From contig CM030935.1 of the NCBI GenBank assembly GCA_018136815.1, positions 186,001 through 250,000 on the forward strand: a stretch of DNA of 64,000 bases, in the 5' to 3' direction. This document shows positions 41,219-49,119 of the stretch, in pieces. Below the pieces are notes generated by a model. The model had not been told where the DNA came from. It did no database searches and was given only the letters and a program-made list of their open reading frames with translations. This DNA comes from Isochrysis galbana. Lineage: Eukaryota; Haptophyta; Isochrysidales; Isochrysidaceae. Within the stretch, counting starts at the first letter, position 1. The number at the start of each line of letters is the position of its first letter. The translations under genes were made by a program, and so were the position numbers.

Positions 41219-43644
41219 AAAAAAAAAAGATCTGAAGGTTCAGGGCTACACACCTATCGCTGGACAGCGCATACTACTGCTACTGCACGTCAGCCAGCGC
41301 CCTTATCTCCCTTTTCTCCGCCCCCTTGCCTTCCCCCCCTCATTCCTTTGTCTTCGGTGTCGGGGGTGCGGCCCTGGTACACTACCTAGGGCCCGGTTTC
41401 GGGTGTGGGGTCCGGGCAGGCCTTTTGGATTTACGTTGGTAGGATAGGGTGGGCATCTCTTAATGTGGTTGTTCCAAGGGTGGTGCACCGGCGTGTTGTT
41501 CGCCTCTAACTCTTGTGTTTCGCGGTTTTTGTACCGACTAGGTGCTCCATCCCTAGCTTGCTAGCTAGGGATACTAGCTCCGCGCTAGGGGTCAATTCAT
41601 TCTTCTCGCCGAGTTCGTAGAGTGGCCGGATGTCGGCCAAGTCTATCCTCTTTTTGGGTTGTCTCCCCATGCCCGCCTGGCGCCGTTTCCGGCGCCGTTC
41701 AGGTTGTACGTGACCACTGTGATTGGTCCTTCACCTTCACCTGGGTAGCCAAGGGTGGAGTTGAATGCTATGTGGGCCTGTCTTGTTCCATTGGGACGCG
41801 TGGTGCTTGGGGCGACAGCGGCGCACTTGTGTTTGTAGAGGCATCCACCGCCTAAGGCGCATTGCCCGTGTTTCGGGCGCTTGGCTGGCGGCATGTCCTC
41901 GATGCGTGGAAAGGCGCACGGGACGATACACGTCTCGCCTGACCATGCTGTTTCGAGGCCGTGTGAGCGGTTGCATTTTTTGCCTTTGATATTCATGGGG
42001 CACTTGCCCATTGGGAAACGCGAGCACGCCGCCCCCGTGTCTGGAGCGATCACTTCGTGCAGGGTGCGTTTAGGCGGCGCCATCCGGCGCGCCTGTTCGC
42101 GGTCCATGCGTGCCTGACGCTCTTCCTCACAGCTGCAAGCGCGGAGCGGTGGCGTGAAAGCTAGCGCGTAGTTCTTGTAGTATCCTTTGCATCCCTTCGG
42201 GCCGGCGTGGATGTTCCTGTTTTTGATATCTCCTCCTAGATCTTTGCAATCGCGGATCGCATAGTCTAGCGGGTAGGGATTGTTGTTGACATTGAGGAGA
42301 ATCTTGCGCGGAAAGTCAAAGGTTGCAAAGTTGCCCGTCCTTGGTGCGACGTACAAGTGGTAGACCTCCTTCTTGCCTTGGGTGACGATCACTCCCTCCT
42401 TGGTTAGCACCTTTGTGCGCTCTTGGTTGCCTTTCAGGAAGATGAACCCTTGTTGTTCGAGTGCCTTGGCTAGCGAGTTTATGTTGATGGCGTCCTTCAT
42501 CTCGAATTTGAAATTGCGCACTACGAGGTGCGCCGTCACGTCTTTAAATGCGCTGGCTAGCGCCTTCGATGAAGCTTGAGGGAGCTCGCGGGCTTTGTCG
42601 TCAAGGGTCTGAAATTTGACGATCATGGGGTATTTCACCTCATGAATCGCGAAAACGCCTTGATCCTTGAATTTGGCCTGATATTGTTGCGCACAGTCCG
42701 CTGAGACCAGGATCTCCCATGGGCCCGCTGAGCTCTTCGCCAAGAATTCCGGCTCAAGGTCCACGCCCTCGAGCTTGTTGAGATGCGCTACAATGGCGCT
42801 GAGGGCCTCCTCATCTTTGATCTTGATGCCCCGGTCCGTAGAGGTGAAGGTCATGATGATTTGCGAGGTGTCGTGCTGGTAGTCTTGGTATTCTTCTTGT
42901 TCCTCCCCTCCTTGGGGGGTTGCCTGCGTGTGCCCGTGGGGTGGGGGTCTCTTGGTCAGTCTTTCAAGCGCTTGGTGAGGCGACGTGCAAGGGATGGGGC
43001 CCCTATCGGCTCTCTCCGTTTCGTGGGTTGGTAAGGCATACCATTCTTGGTGCCTTGTTGTTGTCGTATGTTGGTGTGTTGCTGGTTGTGGAGGTCGCGG
43101 CCGCTGTCGCGGCCTTTGTGACTCCTTGAGTGCGCGTAGGGTGTGCGTGGTTTGGTCCGTGTAATCCCGTGTTGTCTCTCGGGCTTCAGTTGACCCTAGT
43201 GTGGGCCTCATTGGTTCATGTTGCTGAATCCTGCAGCTGATGCTGCAGGACTCAGTTGTTGTTGTGATGGTGGTCTTGCTGACCGGCCGGGTCCGCGCCT
43301 CGTGCTGGCGCACGAGGTCGGTGCCGCGGCGTTGTAGGGGCCCAGCCCTGAGGCTTTCCCTATGGGAAGATCGGCCCTGAGGCTCCTCTTGTTTCTGCTC
43401 ACTGGTGGGGTGTCTGTGCTGGTGGGTGTGGTGTGTTGTGTGGAGGTTGGTTCTGTGTTGTGCGTGGCTCTGTGCGCGTGGCGAGGTGCGGCTCGCGGCC
43501 ACCTGGGTGGGCGAGAGCTCTGGGAGAGGGCGGTGCGGTTGCGTGACGTCGGCCATCACTTGGTCAGCCGGCGCGGTGGAGTGGGCGAAGAGAGAGGAGG
43601 GGAGCGTGGCGCGCTCCATGACCCTATCGTTATAACGATAGTTG
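41219..43644 (-). mobile_element. LINE-B, ORF1-only (HAL1-like) copy inserted in LINE-A
   Basis: The element is bounded by a 16-bp target-site duplication. It begins with a 25-bp leader carrying the palindrome AACTATCGTTATAACGATAG(T), then ORF1. After the first few ORF2 codons (ITVVTYNLNGAG, the start of an APE endonuclease) the sequence jumps to the ORF2 C-terminal module (GMGRQPKKRIDLADIRPLYE). The LINE-B 3'UTR follows and ends in CTTCAGATC with about ten Ts. The RT domain is missing, so it must have moved with enzymes from another copy. Confidence 0.87.
41643..43619 (-). CDS. LINE-B ORF1 protein fused to ORF2 start, CCCH zinc-finger type
   Basis: The start is the ATG at 43617-43619 (MERATLPSSLFAHSTAPADQ), 25 bp inside the element. 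The first 200 or so residues are Pro/Thr/His/Arg-rich and disordered. A middle domain (AHLVVRNFKFEMKDAININSL...LYVAPRTGNFATFDFP) is shared with the ORF1 at 57725. Near the end are two CCCH zinc fingers: CSRFPMGKC...CNRSH (CX7CX8CX3H) and CALGGGCLYKH (CX5CX3H). ORF1 proteins bind the element RNA; CCCH fingers would suit that. The frame runs directly into the endonuclease start TYNLNGAG, with no stop between ORF1 and ORF2 in this copy. Confidence 0.82.
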   Translation of the reverse strand: MERATLPSSLFAHSTAPADQVMADVTQPHRPLPELSPTQVAASRTSPRAQSHAQHRTNLHTTHHTHQHRHPTSEQKQEEPQGRSSHRESLRAGPLQRRGTDLVRQHEARTRPVSKTTITTTTESCSISCRIQQHEPMRPTLGSTEARETTRDYTDQTTHTLRALKESQRPRQRPRPPQPATHQHTTTTRHQEWYALPTHETERADRGPIPCTSPHQALERLTKRPPPHGHTQATPQGGEEQEEYQDYQHDTSQIIMTFTSTDRGIKIKDEEALSAIVAHLNKLEGVDLEPEFLAKSSAGPWEILVSADCAQQYQAKFKDQGVFAIHEVKYPMIVKFQTLDDKARELPQASSKALASAFKDVTAHLVVRNFKFEMKDAININSLAKALEQQGFIFLKGNQERTKVLTKEGVIVTQGKKEVYHLYVAPRTGNFATFDFPRKILLNVNNNPYPLDYAIRDCKDLGGDIKNRNIHAGPKGCKGYYKNYALAFTPPLRACSCEEERQARMDREQARRMAPPKRTLHEVIAPDTGAACSRFPMGKCPMNIKGKKCNRSHGLETAWSGETCIVPCAFPRIEDMPPAKRPKHGQCALGGGCLYKHKCAAVAPSTTRPNGTRQAHIAFNSTLGYPGEGEGPITVVTYNLNGAGNGARRAWGDNPKRG

Positions 43645-43660
43645 TGGGACGGCCAATCTA

Positions 43661-43929
43661 GAATCCCCAGCCCTAGTGTTCTAGTTGCACTCTTATCGTG
43701 CGACACGGCGTAGTGTGGGTGTTTTATCCATTTGTTTTGTCTATTGGTGTACGGGCTTGTCCAGAGGACGACCTCCGCCGCTTTCTTTACCCGGGTGTGA
43801 AACCATTTGGGGGCGGCCAAGGTTTGTAGCCAGTATCTTGGTATACCATATATTATGAAGTTCACGATTGACGCCCTACCGAAAATCGTCATATAATTAG
43901 TGGCCGGCGCTAGCTTAGCGACTCTCGCG
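43661..43929 (-). pseudogene. LINE-A ORF2 segment between the two insertions
   Basis: It encodes RVAKLAPATNYMTIFGRASIVNFIIYGIPRYWLQTL and continues to LGLGILDWPSH at the LINE-B insertion point. Non-LTR RTs typically have a LTLFGRsmivN-like block after the RT domain. It is a piece of the element at 39276-44950, separated only by insertions. Confidence 0.85.
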
Positions 43930-44603
43930 GATAAAGGTACCCTGCTTTATAGGACGAGTCCTACAATGTAGGACGACGTTGTGAACTATGAAGACACGGT
44001 TCAATCTAGGAATGGGGAGCTAGGATTTGGTTTCTGTGTTCATCTCATTGCCCTCATTGAGTCCTCCTAGAGGCTCAAGACACCATTCTCAAAGCATAAT
44101 GAGTTATTTGCCACTCGCGGAAGCCTTCCTGGCAAAAAACGGCGTTGTCCTACGAATTGCCGCAAACACCTGAGGACACGATTCTTGAGGCTCATGATGA
44201 GCTCCCTAGAACTTGCTCCCACGAGATGAAATGCTCTTTGGCATGGGTTCTCTTCTCTCTTCGACCTTCAGTGGAGACCAAGCTTGGTTTTGAAGCCCAA
44301 TGAGAGTTTTGGATGCTTTTGCCTCTTGCGGGGCAAAAACAAAACTCTCGACGCACCCGGTGGCCTCCGATGGCCGAAGTACTCAGTTCACGCTGGAGCC
44401 GAAAGCTCGGTCAAGACGAAGTCTACAGCCTTGGCCATAGTGGGAGCTAAGGATCTCAAGACGGAGTTGGGACTATCCTTCAGTTGGTGGGAAGTCCCAA
44501 TCCTTCACTCTCGAAAGTTGTGTGGCTTTCAAGCTCAGGGTCCTACAAATACACCGAAATCGTAGGACGCGGTCCTATAATGTAGGACGGAACTTTTTAG
44601 CCG
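43930..44603. mobile_element. Non-autonomous TIR DNA element (674 bp) inserted in LINE-A
   Basis: CTCGCG is duplicated at 43924-43929 and 44604-44609, and removal of the insert plus one duplicate restores the ORF2 codons. The ends are imperfect inverted repeats over about 45 bp: GGATAAAGGTACC...TATAGGACGAGTCCTAC against GGCTAAAAAGTTCC...TATAGGACCGCGTCCTAC. Subterminal GTCCTACANTGTAGGAC palindromes occur at both sides. An internal 93-codon frame at 44284-44565 has no recognisable domain. Confidence 0.78.
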
Positions 44604-44950
44604 CTCGCGTCGATCTTGTCTGCTAATTTCGACCAAAAGGGTTTAAGCGATTCCGGCGCTCCCAGAGGGACGCCTAAGATAGTTAGGTATTCGTCGTTAT
44701 TTATCCAATTGTATTTCCTCATATCCCACGGGGGCTTACGGAGCCTTTGGGATCCCATTCTCAGTCTCAGTCCTTGGAATTTGTCGGCGTTAGTCTTGCC
44801 GCCCGTCGCTTTCTCGTGTAGCTCCACCCATTGTAGGGACTTCTGCAGGCTCCTATAATCGCGCGCTATCAGCGCCGTGTCGTCAGCGAATTGGCTTATC
44901 TTCAGGCTGTACCCAAGCTCGCAACGCAAGCCCAACCAAGGGGCTGAGGG
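44597..44950 (-). pseudogene. LINE-A reverse transcriptase segment
   Basis: It encodes PWLGLRCELGYSLKISQFADDTALIARDYRSL, which includes the FADD catalytic box of reverse transcriptase. It continues through KTNADKFQGLRLRMG and YLTILGVPLG to the TIR element insertion. Similarity upstream of about 44950 fades, so the N-terminal RT motifs and the endonuclease are missing. Confidence 0.85.
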
Positions 44951-45832
44951 GAAGGCACGGGGCATGGGTCGCGGACGTGGGGCGTGGGGATGGCCGGGCA
45001 GTGGTCAAGGTGTGGGCTGCAGCCGAGGTGGCGCAGCCGCGGCACCGGTCAAGCAAGAGGACGAGAGGGCTCGGGGGGCGAGAGGGAAGTGCCACGCTCG
45101 CACCGTCGCACCGGCTCGCAGCGGCCATCTCGTAAACCACCTTGCGGAGTTTCTTTCACTGCAGGGGAGTCGAACCAAACCAACGGGTTTTTCTCGCGTT
45201 GGCGCCATTGTTGAAACTCCGTTGGCTCCTCCAACCATCTTTAAGCAGGGGTTCAGCTCTGCAAAATCCCTCGACTACTACGCTGCCACGAGCAGCAACA
45301 CAGAAAATAGGAGCAGTTGTTTGCGTAGCTACATACACATGCCCTAAGCGTGCACACCACGAGAGCCCCAGATGGAGATTTCCCTCCTGCTTGGTATCCG
45401 GGAACCTCCAAAATAGTGAAATAGTGAAGTAGGGGCCATTTGAATGCTTAGTTGGGGGTCCCTGAAAAAGAAACTGGACCTCAAGTTGCACCTTGTCAAA
45501 TGTGCCTTGGGTGTGCGTCGACCATGGCCAACCGCCAGTACAAAGCAAATCGCAACCGTTGATTGACTCATCCAGAGCTCAACCCGAGCTTTCATATCTT
45601 TGCATTACGATCGCAGACTGCGACCACGGCCCGCCACTGTCACCACCTCGCATTTCAGTCCCAGCACGACCTTCAAAAGAAGAGCGTAAGAAGAGTGAAT
45701 TAATCTATCACGTTCGCGCGGCGGCAGCCTCGTCAGTTCTTCTCGTATGAGCTACTCTGTGTGCTGATCACCGCTCTAAAGCAATATTGTCTGCTCTTGT
45801 TATGAGGACCTGCCCTGAGTCGTCCTCCGCCT
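44951..45832. other. Unassigned spacer
   Basis: Several open frames on both strands (for example minus 45156-45548) have no domain-like content. I see no repeat shared with the rest of the window. It includes the expected 3'UTR of the serine hydrolase gene, whose stop is at 45833-45835. Confidence 0.45.
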
Positions 45833-47625
45833 CTATTTGCGCAGACGTTTGCTCGCCGGACTTGCGCTGATCACTGGTCCGTTCTCGGGCTTCACAAAAG
45901 CGGCGAGCACAAGCTCCTTGAGACCCAGATTCACAATCTCTTCCTGCTTCATGCCCTCTGTGGAAAAGTCCTCAAGCCTATGTATCATTCAGTGAAGTGA
46001 GGTCAGCATCATGGGTGCGATCGTATCAACGGTCACACCTTGCACGTTGACCGTTCTCACCTCACAGCAATGTGCCGCCACCCGACAGAACACTCCTATT
46101 GATTGATGACGCGATTGACAAAGATGTGGGAGCATACTTTGGTAGGAAAATGGTGCGTGCAACCTGTGGGGTAAGCATCCTCACCTTGGGATCTTGGACC
46201 AGTCGAGCCCGCGCAAGGGAGGCGAGAATGCAGCCTCAGACGTGAGGAGTGCTCGCAATACTGTAGCAAACAAATTGACGGCAGCGTTGTCTCCATTTGC
46301 GAGCACAACGAAACCGCGCGGCCCTTGAGCAGCATCGGGGCCATCGAAACAAACGAGCAAGACACCCCGAAAGCCATCGTTGGCCGCCTGGTGAAGCATC
46401 CAGCGCGAGGGCTGCGAATCGTCTCCAGACGTGGAGACGGCATCGAAGACAAACATACCCACACCCATAGCGGCGGACATAAAGTCCTCCGAGCCAAGGT
46501 CACCCTTGGCAGACGGAGTGAGCATTGCGCGTGCTGCATCATGGGAAACAGAGCCACAGCCCTGAGGCCGATGGTATGCCAAGGACAGCTGCCGAAGCCA
46601 ATCGGCTAGAGCGGCAGCGGAGCCCAGCGCACCCGCAGAGAGTGGCGGGAAGTTCTTGCGCCCATGCGGAACTGGCTTACCATCATCGTAGTATCCCGTT
46701 GCCTGACACAGGGAGAAGAAGTGGTGATTGGTTCATGATATGGTGGAACATAAACAAGTGAATGGTCTCGCCGTGATATAAGTTGAGGGCAGAGCAGGGT
46801 CCGCGAGGGTCGGCGCGGGCCGTGTGCAATTCCAGCCGAAGATACGCGAACGTGAGCTCGCGTGCAAGCACCAAGGGCTTGTAGATATTGAGAGACGCTT
46901 GCAAAAACATACACAGGGCAGTCTTATAGCGGGTTGGCCGTTCACACAATTTGTTTTGCTGGCGGCTCGTGTGAAAACGACATGCCCAAATTGACCGCGG
47001 TACCACATCCTCGTAGAAAAGGCGCCATGATCTCGGCGACCGGCTTCTTCTCGCGGCATTCGAGAAGGTGCTGAAGGAGGAGGAACCCACCACCTGAATA
47101 GCCAAAGGCTGTGCCAGGCTCCTTGGTCATCTCGAGCGACATGTAGCCGTAAGGGGCTGGCTTCTCCTTCGTGCCAGAGAGCAGGTCCGTTATAGGGGGA
47201 AACGGCTCGTCGAACGGCACACCGTTCACATAGTGCATGCCCAGGCCCGTGTGGTCCATCAGCTGGCGCAGGGTGAGCTTGTCAGCCCACTCGGTTGGCT
47301 TCCCTTCGGCCACCTGCGGCCTGTACAGCGCGTGAGCGGCCTCGAGGAGCGGCAGGACGGGTGAGTCGAGGGAGATGCCCGCCGACGCGAAGTAGTCGAT
47401 GGCGAAAGCTGTGGCTACTGGCTTGGAGAGAGAGGCGAGCTGGAGGAGAGTTGAGTCGGCCATCGGTGTCTTTGAGCGAACGTCGGCCATCCCGGCGGTC
47501 TGGACGCGGATGGCCGAGTCACCTCCGTCGCCAAAGGGGGCGAGTAGGGCGATCGAAATGCCTTGCACGCCGTGCTTGGCGAGCATCTGCTCCAGCTCAG
47601 CAGGTGGCAGCAGCGGCGTCTCCAT
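45833..47625 (-). CDS. Beta-lactamase-fold serine hydrolase, three exons (46948-47625, 46185-46702, 45833-45977)
   Basis: The class C beta-lactamase/esterase-type fold has Ser-x-x-Lys in LASLSKPVAT, a Tyr motif in FGYSGGGFLLLQHL, and a His-containing block (HQAANDGFRG). Two GT-AG introns join in phase. PPAKQI/ATGYYDDGKPVPHG is the conserved block after the first, and DWSKIPR/LEDFSTEGMKQEEIVNLGLKELVLAAF follows the second (donor GTGAGG at 46184, which overlaps an apparent stop). The result is a 446-residue protein ending KRLRK. The start is METPLLPPAELEQ at 47623-47625; an in-frame upstream ATG lies inside PAR copy 4. Substrates of such eukaryotic LACTB-like hydrolases are usually unknown peptides or esters; no antibiotic role is implied. 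Confidence 0.82.
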
Positions 47626-47697
47626 CCCCCACCTCTCCCTGCCTCCTCCCTCGCTCCCCTCGAACAAGAAAAGTTTCGGAGGCCGACACTCGCTATT

Positions 47698-48158
47698 CGT
47701 CAGCGTTTTCTTGTTGTGTGAGTATAACCTTAGTGCTGCGGGACCGTGGCCCTTCGAGGGGCAACGGAGCCCCTCCCCCGCGATGGGTTGGCGCATGGCT
47801 CGTCCGGTGCTTTACAACCCTAACCCTAACCCTAACCCTAACCCCCCCCCACAAGACGAATCGGTTTTACACCGTTCGTGCGTTTTACGTTATCATTTTT
47901 CCAAGGTCCCCACAAGACGAACGCGTTTTACAACGATTTTCCCGTCGAGCCGCCCTCTCCCGACGGGTGAAGGTGCCCCGGCGACCGCAAACCCCCTCTA
48001 AAATCTCGGTGGAAGGGCCCAAACCCTCAGAACCCCTTTTACGAGGAAATCGCCGCTGATTTTCGAATTTCGCCTCAAAATTACTCATAGAAGATCGTCT
48101 TGTTATGTGGCTAGGAATGCTAGCTAACAAGATGTCCTACGACGCTATAAGTTCTAAC
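47698..48158 (-). promoter_or_regulatory. PAR copy 4, upstream of the serine hydrolase, split by a telomeric insert
   Basis: On the minus strand the left half (48158-48104) reads GTTAGAACTTATAGCGTCG through GCTAGCATTCCTAGCCACATA. The right half (47809-47698) resumes CACCGGACGAGCCATGCGCC and continues to GCACTAAGGTTATACTCAC and AACAAGAAAACGCTGAC. The two halves together equal copy 1, with 294 bp inserted between. The right end is about 75 bp before the ATG, in gene orientation. A further right-end fragment (GCACTAAGGTTATAC) lies on the plus strand at about 48197-48212. Confidence 0.72.
47810..48103. other. Insert with interstitial telomeric repeats (TTAGGG type)
   Basis: At 47816-47844 there are about four perfect CCCTAA units, then a C run. 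The rest of the 294 bp (repeated words AAGACGAA...GTTTTAC at 47853-47935) has no match elsewhere in the window. It lies precisely between CCTAGCCACATA and CACCGGACGAGCC, which are contiguous in other PAR copies. No target-site duplication is evident. It resembles subtelomeric DNA captured at a break. Confidence 0.75.
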
Positions 48159-48229
48159 AGTTGCCGATGTTGTAGTGCTGAACACACCCAGAGCACTAAG
48201 GTTATACGACCGAACAACTCCGACGCGTA

Positions 48230-48526
48230 CCACGTACTCCTACTCTCTCTCTCCTCCTGAGAGTCCTCTCTCCTCGTACTCTACTCTAGAGCTCTACTCT
48301 AGAGTAGGGGGTCGAGTGAGTTCTCGTAGAGTAGAGAGTACTCCGAGCTAGAGAAGTTACTCCTACTACTCCTGTGGGCACACACCAGATGAACAAATGC
48401 CAGGGGAGAGAGAGACGTTCGTCCTCCGATCTGCAAATCCCCATGAAATTGTGCTCTTTTTCCCTTGTGATGAGAGGAGGAGCGGCAAACGAACCCACTG
48501 CCCTTGGGTCTCTCTCTCCCTCACTT

Positions 48527-48592
<66 letters not shown>

Positions 48593-48670
48593 TCTCTCTC
48601 TACCCCCCCCCCCCCCCTCTCTCTCCCTCTCTCTCTCTCTCTCTCGGCCTCCTCCCTTTTTTCGACGCAC
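48230..48670. repeat. CTCTAGAG palindromes and CT microsatellite upstream of Tim13
   Basis: Positions 48250-48360 are dense in TACTCTAGAGTA-like palindromes, which recur near 20490-20555, 53262-53290, 53955-54030 and 61390-61560. Positions 48508-48650 are a (CT)n tract interrupted by a C run, lying in the Tim13 promoter or 5'UTR. Confidence 0.7.
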
Positions 48671-48696
48671 ACACATCGCGTCGTTGTCTCGGCGCC

Positions 48697-49119
48697 ATGG
48701 ACGACGCCGACATCAGCCAGGCCAAGATGCAGGTGCAGGGACAGATGGCCGCGCAGTATATCCAGGAAGTGATGCAGGTCCGCTGCGCCGCCACCTGCCC
48801 TTTGCGCCGTGCCGTACCGCCAACGCACCGTCATCGTTGCCCCAGGTCATCACGACCAAGTGCTTCGCCAAGTGTGTGACACGGCCAGGGCCCAAGCTTG
48901 ACGACTCCGAGAAAATCTGCACCGCCAAGTGTATGGACAGGTGCGCCTCGAATCCCCGCCGAATGGCCTCTTGGGGAAGCCATGGTCGGCAAAGGCTGAT
49001 TGAATTCCTATGTGTCTACTTGCAGGTATCTCGACGCGATGGCAATCGTATCGCAGACCTGGGCGGCTCGTGCTAAGGCACAGGCGCAGATGGGAGGCAA
49101 CGACAGTGGCTTCATGTGA
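48697..49119 (+). CDS. TIM13: Small TIM chaperone, Tim13-like, three exons (48697-48777, 48846-48940, 49026-49119)
   Basis: The spliced product has 89 residues. The twin CX3C signature is CFAKC and CTAKC separated by 14 residues. It is followed by MDRYLDAMAIVSQTW, a Tim13-like helix (MDRYMdawn.VSr.y in animals). Small TIMs form hexamers in the mitochondrial intermembrane space that carry hydrophobic precursors to TIM22 or SAM. Both introns (68 and 85 bp) are GT-AG; the second splits an Arg codon (AG/G). The start MDDADISQAKMQ is the only Met before the helix in this frame. Length and motif spacing fit the family; Tim8 is the main alternative. Confidence 0.88.

Larger units (their letters stand above)
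39276..44950 (-). mobile_element. LINE-A copy interrupted by two later insertions
   Basis: The order on the minus strand is: RT segment 44950-44610, a 674-bp TIR element, ORF2 continuation 43929-43661, a HAL1-like LINE-B, ORF2 continuation and end 41218-39612, 3'UTR, and a T-rich end at 39276. Joining across both insertions restores the frame: KIDA/RVAKLAPATNY and LDWPSH/VKALQAKW. The 3'UTR carries CCCCTAAGTAGAGCACGAGGGG like the copy at the left window edge. The upstream edge near 44950 looks truncated, so the endonuclease half is absent. Confidence 0.86.

Noticed and set aside
46181-47625. Antibiotic-resistance beta-lactamase
   Set aside because: The fold is shared by many eukaryotic serine hydrolases, the gene has introns, and motifs outside SxxK do not indicate resistance.
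47816-47844. Chromosome end
   Set aside because: Only about four CCCTAA units, with unique genes on both sides and a split repeat around them, so it is interstitial.
48374-49076. Ser/Leu-rich frames over the CT microsatellite
   Set aside because: Microsatellite translation. The real gene there is the three-exon Tim13, which uses a different start.
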